Positions 35,848 to 45,333 of a DNA stretch of 64,000 bases are shown here, in pieces (position 1 is the first letter of the stretch; the number at the start of each line of letters is the position of its first letter). A program made the translations under genes and the position numbers. The notes under the pieces were generated by a model. That model worked only from the letters and a program-made list of their open reading frames with translations. It was not told where the DNA came from and ran no database searches. The stretch lies in contig CALUPT010000002.1 in the NCBI GenBank assembly GCA_944322715.1, positions 1-64,000 on the forward strand. Reading direction: 5' to 3'. Source of the stretch: an uncultured Bacteroidales bacterium. Its GTDB lineage: Bacteria > Bacteroidota > Bacteroidia > Bacteroidales > UBA932.

Positions 35848-37098
35848 CTATTCCTCCGGCATGTAGAATACAAGAGACTGGTTGAGTTCCTGTCCTTTAG
35901 TGTCAGTCACTATCAGGGTAAAGGTATGCTCCGAGCCAGGTTCAGGATCGAGCTGATACAACAGAGGGAGAAGGGTGGACAGAGGGAACTCCACGGAAGT
36001 CTGCCCGAGAAGGTCATCTCCCACAGGCAGCCCGACCATAGGATTGGACATGAATTCCTTCACTGCCTCGTCGTTAATCATGTCCATCGGCATAGTGAAA
36101 GTCTCGAGCAAAGACTGCAAAGTCGCGGACTCTATATTCACCTTGAATCCTGCAATCTTCTCAGGTGCATTCACCACAAGATTGACATCCATCGTCGCAG
36201 CAAGAGGCCACCTTTCAAATGTCGGGTTGGCTTCCCAGACAAGTTCCGGGGCGTCCTCGGAAGGGACATCCGGATCTTCAGGCTCTTCATCAGGAATCGG
36301 AATCTCCTCGAATCCCGGGACAGTTATGTCCACCGGCTTCTCGTTCACAGTATAGTCAATGCTGATGGATGGCTGTGATGCTCCGGTAGTCTTTGCATCT
36401 ATGTTCAGTATATGGTGGTCGGCCGCAGCCACATCCTCGATCCTGTAGGTCTTGCGGGCCTCGGACCCGTCGAGCGCCCTTGTGCCCTGTATTTCCACAG
36501 AGAGAGGTGCTACCGCAAAATATCCTGCCCTGGATTCGGCATCTTCATCGGCAGAAGACCAGGTGAGGGAAGCCTCTCCATCTTCGTAATCTCCCGTGAT
36601 GATAATGCTGTATGCCGAGAGTTCGCTCTTGAAAGTCTCCGACAGTTTCACCGACACCATCATGTTGGTCAGACGGCATACAAGCTCGACAGGGGTCAGG
36701 ACCTCCTCCATGATTGTGAATTCCTTTGTAACCCCATACACGGGCTGGTCCCATGCAGCTTTCTCGGAACCCGGAGATGTCACGGTAACCGTGTAGTTTC
36801 CCGGAGACAGGGTCAGAATCCCATCCGCATACTGTTCATTGAACCGGGCCACTGTGCATTCCAGGGAATACGGAGCGCCTGTCGTCTTGTCTATGGAAAT
36901 GACGAATGTATCAATGAACGCCTGCTCATCCGCACCGGATTTCACCGGAACAAGGTCCGGGGTCTTGTCGTTGTACTCCCCTGCATATCCGACCTGCAAC
37001 TGTAACATACCCTTATGCGTCGCAGTCCTGACTTCCGTCTTGTTGCAGCCGGAAAGCACCATTGCCGCGGCTGCCATAGTCAAAAGAATCTTTTTCAT
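35848..37098 (-). CDS. DUF4493-domain surface lipoprotein
   Basis: A 416-residue lipoprotein: signal MKKILLTMAAAAMVLSGC (C18), a DUF4493 domain (about 25-260) and an Ig-like C-terminal part with a Pro/Glu/Asp-rich hinge (IPDEEPEDPDVPSEDAPEL). Unlike its neighbours it lacks a PCMD domain. The start at 37098 is chosen because the frame upstream is part of the repeat element at 37141-37282, not protein-coding sequence. It sits 62 bases before the next gene of the cluster. Confidence 0.83.
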   Translation of the reverse strand: MKKILLTMAAAAMVLSGCNKTEVRTATHKGMLQLQVGYAGEYNDKTPDLVPVKSGADEQAFIDTFVISIDKTTGAPYSLECTVARFNEQYADGILTLSPGNYTVTVTSPGSEKAAWDQPVYGVTKEFTIMEEVLTPVELVCRLTNMMVSVKLSETFKSELSAYSIIITGDYEDGEASLTWSSADEDAESRAGYFAVAPLSVEIQGTRALDGSEARKTYRIEDVAAADHHILNIDAKTTGASQPSISIDYTVNEKPVDITVPGFEEIPIPDEEPEDPDVPSEDAPELVWEANPTFERWPLAATMDVNLVVNAPEKIAGFKVNIESATLQSLLETFTMPMDMINDEAVKEFMSNPMVGLPVGDDLLGQTSVEFPLSTLLPLLYQLDPEPGSEHTFTLIVTDTKGQELNQSLVFYMPEE

Positions 37099-37140
37099 TG
37101 TATCTCTTTTCTCTTGTTTCGTTTTTATTCTGTTGTCCGC

Positions 37141-37282
37141 AGATCCTTCACTCCGTCTCCGGCTCCGTTCAGGATGACAGGCTCCGTTTGGTCGCCATTT
37201 GGTCACGTCAAGATGACAGGATGCACCAGTATGTTGTCATTCCGAGCGGCTCTTTGTCATTCTGAGCGTCAGCGAAGAATCT
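37141..37282. repeat. Inverted-arm repeat element (copy 3)
   Basis: AGATCCTTCACTCCG...TTCAGGATGACA at the left and TTCTGAGCGTCAGCGAAGAATCT at the right, in inverted relation, with two partial arms between (ATGTTGTCATTCCGAGCGG and others). Its right end is 2 bases from the stop codon of the lipoprotein gene at 37285. Confidence 0.8.
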
Positions 37283-37284
37283 GT

Positions 37285-39465
37285 CTACTCATATATCAAC
37301 TGAAGGTCATCAACCGTCAATATGCTGCCACCATGCACATTGGCTGATTTTCCTGCATACGTTATACCTACATTCAGCGTATAGGTAGGAGCGGAAGCAG
37401 TGGACTGCAGAAACTGGATATAGATATCTGTCGCCTTTTGCTCTACATTCTGATATTCGATTTCCATCTCCACATAAGTCCAGTCCGCTACATTTTGTGA
37501 GGCCGTATATTCAAATGTCCGTTCAGCTATGACATTGCCATTATTCATGATTGAAATATACGCCCTGAAAGTATCTGTACTGTGGCTGCCATCAAACCTC
37601 GGTGTATATCTGTACCAGAATCCGAATTTCGAAGGTCTGGAATTGAAAGCATGTTTCCGGTCTCCGTTGTATGTACCTATGAAAATTTCGCCTGGAGTGG
37701 CATTTGACAGAGAAGTACCAGAAGTATTTGCATTATTTACAGCAATCGCCATAATCTGCGCAGCTTTACCTCCATTATGCCCCTCTGTATATGTCACCAC
37801 AGGGAAACTCTTGAATGAAGCTCCGGTATTTGTTCTGTCAGATGGTGTAGTCACAGAATTATTGCTGTCCCACCATCTTTCTCCATTTTCCGAATAAGGC
37901 GCGTAATTGGTCTGGTATACATCATCTCCCCAGAACAGACCGGTTTTATTTACATAATAGTCCCATTCATGCCACTCCTCAAATCCGCTGTTGCCGACCT
38001 GGGCGGCGGCTTCGGTGGTCAGGGCCGTATAGATTGCCGTAGTCTCATTCCCGTTGTAGATGGCACGCAGCTGGTATTCAGTCTCCGGGGACAGCCCTGT
38101 TATATTATTGAAACTCAATATGGCGCCGCTATCGGATGAGAGTCCGGCATCCTTCCATTCATTTTCGGAAGAAGCCCTGTACTGGAGCTTCAGGACATCC
38201 GGATTCCCGACAGTATAGCCTATCTCCATCCCCCTTATGCTCCTTGCCCATGCATCCGTCGGCTGCACGGAGAACGAGAATTCCGGTCTGACTGCAGATA
38301 TTGTAAAGCCACGCTCTCCGGAAACCGTCCGTTTCCCGGCCATATCCTCGAGAGTGAATCTGACCGTTGCACTGAAAGGATTCTCATCGTCATACACCTC
38401 GGAAGCCAGCTTCTCCGCCACGCCGGTAAAGTCCATGAATGCCAGCCTCTGGCCGGAAGAAAGGCCCGCCCAACTGAAGCCGTTGGCTTTCAGTATCTCT
38501 GCGACTGACTCATCCGCAGACACGAGATCCACTTCAGGAGGCACCCCGAGAGCGGACAGATACTCCGAGTCTATCTCCAGGATGCAATGCGCAATCCCCG
38601 CTCCTGCCACCATGTCTACCTTCATGGCCTGCATCACCTCCTGTCCCTCTACAATCCCTACGGCATCGTCTCCGCCGAAACCGTTGAAAGTCAGCTTCGG
38701 TGCATCCTGAGGCAGCATACATGCAGGTATCGACACCTCTTCCTCTATCAGGTCCACAGAGTTGTCGATGGATATCTTCAACGAGACTTCACCCGTAGCA
38801 GGCTCGGTGTCCACATAAAAAGCGACATAGTCGTTGGGACTGTACTCCTGCGGCTCGGATGGGAAATATTTCCACGTACCATCCACATTGGCATACAGTT
38901 CCAAAGAGATCATCCCTGCCGGGACATATCCCTTCCTCGTCTCGTCTTTTACGAATTTCAGGGAGGCATCTTCCCCTGAGCGGACAATGGCGTGGAAATC
39001 AGGATAGTCCATCCGAAGAGTCTCCCCGAACTCCACCGTCACCATTACGTTGGACAGCTTCGCCACGGCATCCACTTCCTCTATAGTCTGAGGACTGACC
39101 GAAAACATCTTTTCCGCGGCATAGTACGGTGCATCGAACCCCGCAGCATCGGGATCTCCATAGTGGGCATAGAGCCTGTAGTCTCCGGTGTTGAGACCTA
39201 TGGTCTTCCCCTCTGTATTGGAATAGGTATCCCGGTACAGACGCACCTCGGACTGCCCATCGAGCTTGAACAGCTCGACCTTGAAATCGCCGAGCGGCAC
39301 TTCTTCCGCCACGGCTTTGCCGACAGGCTGCAACCTCGCCTCCGAAGAAAGGATTATCGTCACCTCCCCTTTCTCCTCCATGGAGGCTTCTCCTATGGTC
39401 TCCGTACATGACAACGGAACCAGAAGCATGGTCAAGCCGGCCAGAAAGAAATTTACATTTCTCAT
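37285..39465 (-). CDS. DUF4493 surface lipoprotein with PCMD-like C-terminus
   Basis: A 726-residue lipoprotein (lipobox VPLSC near residue 20). A DUF4493 domain fills about residues 30-250, followed by Ig-like modules with a PEFSFSVQPTDAWARS strand. The C-terminal domain (about 490-726) starts NSGFEEWHEWDYY and ends SILTVDDLQLIYE, the general plan of PCMD and of carbohydrate-binding jelly rolls. It is the first gene of the leftward surface cluster and follows a consensus promoter at 39497-39527. Confidence 0.84.
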   Translation of the reverse strand: MRNVNFFLAGLTMLLVPLSCTETIGEASMEEKGEVTIILSSEARLQPVGKAVAEEVPLGDFKVELFKLDGQSEVRLYRDTYSNTEGKTIGLNTGDYRLYAHYGDPDAAGFDAPYYAAEKMFSVSPQTIEEVDAVAKLSNVMVTVEFGETLRMDYPDFHAIVRSGEDASLKFVKDETRKGYVPAGMISLELYANVDGTWKYFPSEPQEYSPNDYVAFYVDTEPATGEVSLKISIDNSVDLIEEEVSIPACMLPQDAPKLTFNGFGGDDAVGIVEGQEVMQAMKVDMVAGAGIAHCILEIDSEYLSALGVPPEVDLVSADESVAEILKANGFSWAGLSSGQRLAFMDFTGVAEKLASEVYDDENPFSATVRFTLEDMAGKRTVSGERGFTISAVRPEFSFSVQPTDAWARSIRGMEIGYTVGNPDVLKLQYRASSENEWKDAGLSSDSGAILSFNNITGLSPETEYQLRAIYNGNETTAIYTALTTEAAAQVGNSGFEEWHEWDYYVNKTGLFWGDDVYQTNYAPYSENGERWWDSNNSVTTPSDRTNTGASFKSFPVVTYTEGHNGGKAAQIMAIAVNNANTSGTSLSNATPGEIFIGTYNGDRKHAFNSRPSKFGFWYRYTPRFDGSHSTDTFRAYISIMNNGNVIAERTFEYTASQNVADWTYVEMEIEYQNVEQKATDIYIQFLQSTASAPTYTLNVGITYAGKSANVHGGSILTVDDLQLIYE

Positions 39466-39496
39466 AAAAACTGGTTAAGAATACTCTAAATTCCGA

Positions 39497-39527
39497 CAAA
39501 TGTATACGATTTATTCTTTCCGGCAAA
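39497..39527 (-). promoter_or_regulatory. Bacteroidota promoter of the surface-lipoprotein cluster
   Basis: On the minus strand TTTG (39524-39527), 19 bases, then TACATTTG (39497-39504). Both elements match the Bacteroidota consensus with ideal spacing, 31 bases before the start codon at 39465. Confidence 0.75.
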
Positions 39528-39715
39528 ATTTTCACCTGTTTTTTGATGTTTTTTGATTCGGATTTTTCTGTTTTCCGATTATTTTTCGATTTTTTACGTC
39601 CGGAAAACTTTTCCTGATTCAGAAAAATTTTCCCATAAAACAGAAATTTCAGCACCCGTTCTAAAAATTCTTCATTGAAAAATTATTACCTTTGCCGTTT
39701 ATTGGACCCATATTT

Positions 39716-41617
39716 ATGGCAGAAGAGATAAAATATACGGAAGACAACATCCGGACGATAGAGGGTATCGACATCATCCGGCTGAGGCCCGGAATGTATA
39801 TCGGGAGGTTGGGAAACGGGAGCAACCCCGAGGATGGGATCTACGTCCTGCTGAAAGAGACCATCGACAATTCTGTCGATGAGTTCACCATGGGATACGG
39901 CAAGGTCATCGAGATCACCATTGAGGACAGGACGGTCACAGTCAGGGACTTCGGCCGCGGAATCCCGCTGGGGAAACTGGTGGATGCCACAAGCAAGCTG
40001 AACACGGGAGGGAAATACGACAACAAGGCTTTCCAGAAGTCCGTAGGTCTTAACGGTGTGGGAAGCAAGGCGGTCAACGCCCTCTCGGAGGACTACTATG
40101 TGGAGTCTTTCCGTGACGGACAGAGCGCATACGCCCGCTATTCCAAAGGCGTGCTGGTCGACTCGGGGCAGAGACCGACAAAGGAAAAAAACGGAACATA
40201 CGTAAGATATACCGCGGATCCGGAAATGTTCGAGGGATATTCCTACAAGATGGAATATGTCGAGCCGCTGATCCGCAACTACGCCTACCTGAAGAAAGGG
40301 CTGACGCTCAAGCTGAACGGGGTAACATACAAGTCGGAGCACGGTCTGCTGGATCTGATCACCGACTCGCTTTCGGAGACTCCGCTCTATCCGCCGATAC
40401 ATCTCGAAGGGGATGACATCGAAATCGTCCTGACACACGGGAACAGCTACGGAGAGAACATCCTCTCGTTCGTCAACGGACAGAACACAAGGGACGGAGG
40501 GACGCATTTGGCGGCATTCAGGGAAGCCATCGCCAAGACCCTCAAGGAATTCTTCAAGAAAGACTATGCGCCGGAGGATATCCGGCAGGGGATCATAGGA
40601 GCCGTCAGCATACAGATTCAGGAGCCGCGTTTCGAGTCCCAGACCAAGATCAAGTTGGGCTCCACCTACATGTGGGAGACTTCCGTCAAGAACGAGGATG
40701 GTTCGACTACAGTCGACAGGGGACCTACCATCCGCAGCTTCATCAACGATTTCGTAAAGACCAACCTGGACAACTACCTCTACATACACAAGGAGATTGC
40801 ACCCGTAATCCAGGAGAAGATAATCTCATCCGAGAAGGAAAGGAAAGAAATATCCGGCATCCAGAAGAAGACCAGGGAAAGGAACAAGAGGTCGAGCATC
40901 TACAACAAGAAACTCAAGGACTGCCGTATCCACTACACCGACAAGCTGCCGAAGAACAGACAGGAGGAGACGGAGCTGACCAGCATCTTCATCACGGAGG
41001 GGGATTCCGCAAGCGGCACCATCAGCAAGGTGCGCAACGCGGACTTCCAGGCGGTATTCAGCCTGAAGGGAAAACCGATGAACTGCTACAAGGACAGCCG
41101 CAAGAAAATGGTGGAGAACGAGGAACTGAACCTGCTCATCTCGGCCCTCGGCATCGAGGAGGACATGGCGGACCTCAGATACAACAATATAATAGTGGCT
41201 ACCGATGCGGATGACGATGGGATGCACATCAGGCTGCTTGTGCTGACTTTCTTCCTCAAATACTATCCCGACCTGATCAGGCGCGGGCATGTGCACATTC
41301 TCCAGACCCCGCTCTTCAGGGTGCGTAACAAGAAGAATGTCCGATACTGCTACTCTCCCGAAGAGAAGGAGAAGGCAATACATGCCCTGAACAAGGGAGT
41401 GGAAGTGACACGGTTCAAGGGACTCGGGGAAATATCCCCGGATGAGTTCGTGAATTTCATCGGAGATGACATGAGGCTGGATACCGTGAAGATCAGCGAT
41501 GAGGAGAGCATCTCGGAACTGCTCGAATTCTACATGGGGAAGAACACCATCGACAGACAGCGGTTCATAAGACAGAATCTCAGGAGCGAAAAGGAACTGG
41601 AAGACGTTAACATCTGA
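39716..41617 (+). CDS. parE: DNA topoisomerase IV subunit B
   Basis: A 633-residue type IIA topoisomerase ATPase subunit: GHKL ATPase with LLKETIDNSVDE and GLNGVGSKAVNAL, transducer domain, TOPRIM domain with ITEGDSASG and DADDDGMHI, and C-terminal GLGEISPDEF. The GKLNTGGKYD-like stretch and the lack of a GyrB-type insert favour ParE over GyrB. ATP binding drives decatenation of daughter chromosomes together with ParC, whose gene is not in the window. The start is ATG 39716; a TTG eight codons upstream is in frame. TACCTTTG at 39687-39694 fits a -7 element. Confidence 0.93.
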   Translation: MAEEIKYTEDNIRTIEGIDIIRLRPGMYIGRLGNGSNPEDGIYVLLKETIDNSVDEFTMGYGKVIEITIEDRTVTVRDFGRGIPLGKLVDATSKLNTGGKYDNKAFQKSVGLNGVGSKAVNALSEDYYVESFRDGQSAYARYSKGVLVDSGQRPTKEKNGTYVRYTADPEMFEGYSYKMEYVEPLIRNYAYLKKGLTLKLNGVTYKSEHGLLDLITDSLSETPLYPPIHLEGDDIEIVLTHGNSYGENILSFVNGQNTRDGGTHLAAFREAIAKTLKEFFKKDYAPEDIRQGIIGAVSIQIQEPRFESQTKIKLGSTYMWETSVKNEDGSTTVDRGPTIRSFINDFVKTNLDNYLYIHKEIAPVIQEKIISSEKERKEISGIQKKTRERNKRSSIYNKKLKDCRIHYTDKLPKNRQEETELTSIFITEGDSASGTISKVRNADFQAVFSLKGKPMNCYKDSRKKMVENEELNLLISALGIEEDMADLRYNNIIVATDADDDGMHIRLLVLTFFLKYYPDLIRRGHVHILQTPLFRVRNKKNVRYCYSPEEKEKAIHALNKGVEVTRFKGLGEISPDEFVNFIGDDMRLDTVKISDEESISELLEFYMGKNTIDRQRFIRQNLRSEKELEDVNI

Positions 41618-41623
41618 TATATC

Positions 41624-42178
41624 ATGTGGAGAAAATTCTGCGGATTCCTGCTTAAGATATGGGGGTGGACTCCTGTGGGAGGCACGGCCCCGGACGACAA
41701 ATGCATCCTTCTCGGTGCGCCTCACACTTCCATCTGGGATTTTGTAGTGGCCTATCTGTTCTACAAATCCGTCGGAGGGGATGCACTGTGCATGGTAAAG
41801 GAGGAGTTCTTCAAATGGCCGGTGCTCGGATGGATCATCCGCAAAATGGGAGGAATCCCGGTAAACAGGAAAAATCCGTCAGCCATCGTGCTGAGTGTCA
41901 TACGGGAAATGGAGAAACGGGAGAAATTCCATCTCGCCATCGCCCCGGAGGGCACGAGGAAGCCTGTCAGGAGATGGAAGGCCGGATTCCATATCATAGC
42001 CAAGGAGACCGGCGTTCCGGTATACATATCATATTTCGACTGGGGGACAAAACGGGTCGGAATCCACAGCAGGTTCGAGATAACGGACGATGCCAAGGCC
42101 GACATGGCCCGTATCCAGGAGATATACGAAAGCATGCATCTTGTAGGGAAATATCCGAAGGACTACATCACCCACTGA
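41624..42178 (+). CDS. PlsC-like 1-acylglycerol-3-phosphate acyltransferase
   Basis: A 184-residue acyltransferase of the PlsC/LPLAT family: catalytic HTSIWD (H34 and D39, HX4D) and EGTR (E109-R112). It transfers an acyl chain to a lysophospholipid or similar acceptor at the inner membrane. It is short for the family and lacks an obvious N-terminal membrane helix. It begins 6 bases after parE and precedes an AMP-dependent acyl ligase gene, which could supply the activated acyl chain; that pairing is inference. Confidence 0.86.
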   Translation: MWRKFCGFLLKIWGWTPVGGTAPDDKCILLGAPHTSIWDFVVAYLFYKSVGGDALCMVKEEFFKWPVLGWIIRKMGGIPVNRKNPSAIVLSVIREMEKREKFHLAIAPEGTRKPVRRWKAGFHIIAKETGVPVYISYFDWGTKRVGIHSRFEITDDAKADMARIQEIYESMHLVGKYPKDYITH

Positions 42179-42217
42179 CAGCGGCGGCCGGACGCGACAG
42201 GAGCCATCTCCGGCCGG

Positions 42218-43960
42218 ATGACGAAACTTAAACGGAAGAAAATGAACATCGTATCAAGACAGATCCTCAAATGGAGGGAAAAATATGTCGATACCTTAGC
42301 GAAACTGTACGAATATTCGACTACACTATACGAAAACAACAGGATGTCCGGAATGCTCGGTTCGGACATGGGATATACCTACGGAAGTTTCAGGAAAAAA
42401 TGCGATGAGATATCGGCAAGACTCAGCCGGTACGGGATAGGAGCCGGAGACAGGGTGGCCATCCTCTCCCAGAACATGCCCAACTGGACGGTGGCAATGT
42501 TCTCGCTTGTCCCTTTCGGACGCATCGGCGTGCCGATATTGCCGGACTCCTCCCCTACCGAAATAACGAACATACTGACCCACTCCGGCTGCAAGGCGAT
42601 CTTCGTGTCGCAGAGGCTTCTGCCGAAAGTCAGTCAGGAATGCCGGGACAGGATGGTGCTTGTCATCGACATAGAGAAGTTCGAAATCATAAAGAGGGAT
42701 GACTCTGCCTACACCTGCAACGGCCGCGTCGTAAGTCCGCTTCCGGATGACCTCGCCACGATAATCTACACTTCGGGGACGACAGGCAGCGCGAAAGGGG
42801 TCATGCTCAGCCACCGGAATCTCGTCACCAATGTCAAGATATCCTACCATGCCCACAGATGCACGGAAAAGGACAGATGGCTCTCCATACTCCCCATGCC
42901 ACATACATACGAACTGAGCATAGGGGTGCTGTACCCGATGTTCGTCGGCGCGTGCGTCTACTATATCCAGAAACCGCCGACACCGTCCGTGCTTCTCCCG
43001 GCCATCAAGAAAGTGAAGCCTACCGTCATGCTCTCGGTACCCCTCGTCATAGAGAAGATATACAAGAACAGCGTGGTCCCGACCATTGCCCGCAGCCGGG
43101 TGCTCGGATGGATGCAGCAGAAAATGCCGAAGGTGCTCTACTGGTTCATAGGCATGAAACTGAAGGCCACTTTCGGCGGCAAGCTGAAATTCTTCGGCAT
43201 CGGAGGAGCCAAGTTGGATGAGACGGTCGAGTCATTCCTTAAAATGGCCAAATTCCCGTACGCCATAGGCTACGGAATGACGGAATGCGCCCCGCTGATA
43301 TGTACGGCAAACCCGAAACAGACCAAGGTGGGCTCCACGGGAGGGGCGGCATGGAATGTCACCGTAAGGCTCAGCGATGTCAACGGCAAGGGCGAAGGCG
43401 AGATACAGGTCAAGGGCGACAACGTAATGCTCGGGTACTACAAGGATCCGGAGCGCACCAGATCGATGTTCACCGATGACGGCTGGCTTCGGACAAACGA
43501 CCTCGCCACACGGGATGAAAAGGGACGGTATTACATCAAGGGCCGCCTCAACAACATGATAATCGGTCCTTCCGGAGAGAACATATATCCTGAAGAGATA
43601 GAGAAGGTCATCAATGACATGGATGAGGTGAACGAATCCATCGTAATGGAGCGGGACGGACGTCTTGTCGCCCTCGTCCAGTTCAACGACAACATTATCG
43701 ACTGGGACCAGGAAGGAGAAGACAAGTTCTTCGAAAGGCTTGAGGCAAGAAAACAGGCGGTCCTCAACTATGTCAACAAGCATGTGAGCAAGTCCTCCAA
43801 GGTCAATTCCGTCGAAGTGGTCAAGGAGCCGTTCGAGAAGACCGCCACCATGAAGATCCGCCGCTTCAAATACAGGAAAGGCGACAAGGCCAAAGACACT
43901 GAGAAAGATGGCATGGAAACAGGTCCGGAAAGTGCAGAGTCCGGCACAAACAACGAATGA
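42218..43960 (+). CDS. AMP-dependent fatty-acid ligase (acyl-CoA/acyl-ACP synthetase)
   Basis: A 580-residue adenylate-forming enzyme with the AMP-binding P-loop TIIYTSGTTGSAKGVMLSH (about residues 180-198), YGMTECAPLI and the C-terminal hinge LRTNDLATRDEKGRYYIKGR. It activates a fatty acid as an acyl-adenylate, then as a thioester. The last 25 residues are charged and probably unstructured. An ATG at 42242, eight codons in, is an alternative start. The aminotransferase gene overlaps its stop (ATGA). Confidence 0.88.
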   Translation: MTKLKRKKMNIVSRQILKWREKYVDTLAKLYEYSTTLYENNRMSGMLGSDMGYTYGSFRKKCDEISARLSRYGIGAGDRVAILSQNMPNWTVAMFSLVPFGRIGVPILPDSSPTEITNILTHSGCKAIFVSQRLLPKVSQECRDRMVLVIDIEKFEIIKRDDSAYTCNGRVVSPLPDDLATIIYTSGTTGSAKGVMLSHRNLVTNVKISYHAHRCTEKDRWLSILPMPHTYELSIGVLYPMFVGACVYYIQKPPTPSVLLPAIKKVKPTVMLSVPLVIEKIYKNSVVPTIARSRVLGWMQQKMPKVLYWFIGMKLKATFGGKLKFFGIGGAKLDETVESFLKMAKFPYAIGYGMTECAPLICTANPKQTKVGSTGGAAWNVTVRLSDVNGKGEGEIQVKGDNVMLGYYKDPERTRSMFTDDGWLRTNDLATRDEKGRYYIKGRLNNMIIGPSGENIYPEEIEKVINDMDEVNESIVMERDGRLVALVQFNDNIIDWDQEGEDKFFERLEARKQAVLNYVNKHVSKSSKVNSVEVVKEPFEKTATMKIRRFKYRKGDKAKDTEKDGMETGPESAESGTNNE

Positions 43961-45183
43961 CAGCCATGAGAGACATATCAGAAAGGATACGGCAGATACC
44001 GCTGTCGCCGATACGCAAGCTGACTCCCCTTGCCGATGAAGCGAAATCGAGGGGAACACGGGTATATCACCTGAACATAGGCCAGCCAGACATCCACACA
44101 CCGGAAGAGGGTCTGGATGCAGTAAGGAAAATAGGCCGCAAGGTATTGGAATACAGTCCGTCGCAGGGATTCCTGTCTTTAAGGGAGAAGATTTCGGAAT
44201 ACTATGCGGATTTCGGGATGGACTACTCTCCGGAAGACATAATAGTCACCACGGGAGCATCCGAAGCGGTCCTGTTCTCGTTCATAACCTGCATGGATCC
44301 CGGAGATGAGCTTATCACCACGGAACCGACATACGCCAACTACCTGTCATTTGCGGCTGCGGCCGGAGTCAGGGTCGTGCCTATAACCACCCGCATAGAA
44401 GACGGTTTTGCCCTCCCACCGGCAGAGAGATTCGAGGAACTGATCACGGAAAAGACAAGGGGCATCCTCATCTGCAACCCGAACAACCCATCCGGCAGCC
44501 TGTATTCCCGGGAGGAAATGGAGATGCTCGGGGACATCGTCAGACGGCACGGCATCTTCCTTTTCTCGGATGAAGTCTACAGGGAATTCGTCTATGACGG
44601 GATGGAGTTCTTCTCCGCCGGCCATCTGAAAGGGGTAGATGAAAATGTCGTAATCTTCGATTCCATGTCCAAGCGGTTCTCGGAGTGCGGCATCAGGATA
44701 GGGGCTGTCATATCGAAAAACAGGCCTGTGGCGGAAGGATTCCTGAAACTCGCCCAGGCAAGGCTCAGCCCGCCCCTCCTCGGACAGATAGTCGCGGAAG
44801 CATCATTCAGTGCAGGCCACGCATACCTCGATCCCGTTGCGGAAGAATACCAGCACCGCAGGGATGTGCTCATTGAAGGGCTGCAGAAGATTCCTGGAGT
44901 CAGGGTCGTCAAGCCGCAGGGGGCCTTCTACGTCATAGCCTCCCTGCCGGTAGAGAACGCAGAAGACTTCTGCTCATGGTGTCTCACTGATTTCAGCGAC
45001 AACGGAGAGACTGTCATGATGGCACCTGCCTCAGGCTTCTACATTACCCCGGGACTCGGCCCGTCCGAAGTCCGCATAGCATACGTACTGAAATCCGATG
45101 ACCTGCGCCGCGCCACGGAACTGCTTGCAAAAGCCCTCCGGCAGTACAGCCGCCATGTCCCTGGAGAGCGGACTTCGGCATGA
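43957..45183 (+). CDS. PLP-dependent aminotransferase (class I/II)
   Basis: A 408-residue fold-type I aminotransferase. Visible residues are NPNNPSG (N177 region), the cofactor Asp in FSDEVYRE (D205), the Schiff-base Lys in SMSKRFS (K239) and an Arg near the end (GPSEVRIAYVL). Known: such enzymes move an amino group between amino and keto acids. The substrate cannot be assigned; an aspartate-like or aromatic substrate is possible. It overlaps the ligase gene by four bases and ends a four-gene run from parE. Confidence 0.9.
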   Translation: MTAMRDISERIRQIPLSPIRKLTPLADEAKSRGTRVYHLNIGQPDIHTPEEGLDAVRKIGRKVLEYSPSQGFLSLREKISEYYADFGMDYSPEDIIVTTGASEAVLFSFITCMDPGDELITTEPTYANYLSFAAAAGVRVVPITTRIEDGFALPPAERFEELITEKTRGILICNPNNPSGSLYSREEMEMLGDIVRRHGIFLFSDEVYREFVYDGMEFFSAGHLKGVDENVVIFDSMSKRFSECGIRIGAVISKNRPVAEGFLKLAQARLSPPLLGQIVAEASFSAGHAYLDPVAEEYQHRRDVLIEGLQKIPGVRVVKPQGAFYVIASLPVENAEDFCSWCLTDFSDNGETVMMAPASGFYITPGLGPSEVRIAYVLKSDDLRRATELLAKALRQYSRHVPGERTSA

Positions 45184-45270
45184 CGTGCTGCCGATTCAGC
45201 ATCCTTCCTGCTGTTTTTCATGGAATTTCTGGCATACTACCATACGAAGTTTTCTGGATGAATGACAATT

Positions 45271-45301
45271 TTTGTTATTATTGTTTCAATTATTATATTT
45301 G
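45271..45301 (+). promoter_or_regulatory. Bacteroidota promoter of the ATPase gene
   Basis: TTTG (45271-45274), 19 bases, then TATATTTG (45294-45301): both elements and the spacing match the consensus. The -7 box lies in the centre of a palindrome. The start codon follows at 45334. Confidence 0.75.
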
Positions 45302-45313
45302 CAATAATTGAAA
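45284..45313. promoter_or_regulatory. Palindromic operator over the ATPase promoter
   Basis: The arms TTTCAATTATT (45284-45294) and AATAATTGAAA (45303-45313) are perfect inverted copies around ATATTTGC, which includes the -7 element. A repressor bound here would block RNA polymerase. Which protein binds is unknown; no regulator gene is adjacent. Confidence 0.6.
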
Positions 45314-45333
45314 TTGTTATAATATAATCTTGT

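Noticed and set aside
37099-37206. N-terminal extension of the 35848 lipoprotein with CHPERS peptide
   Set aside because: It is the repeat element read in frame; the lipoprotein signal peptide begins at 37098.
41618-42217. parC directly after parE
   Set aside because: The next gene is a PlsC-type acyltransferase; no topoisomerase A subunit is in the window.
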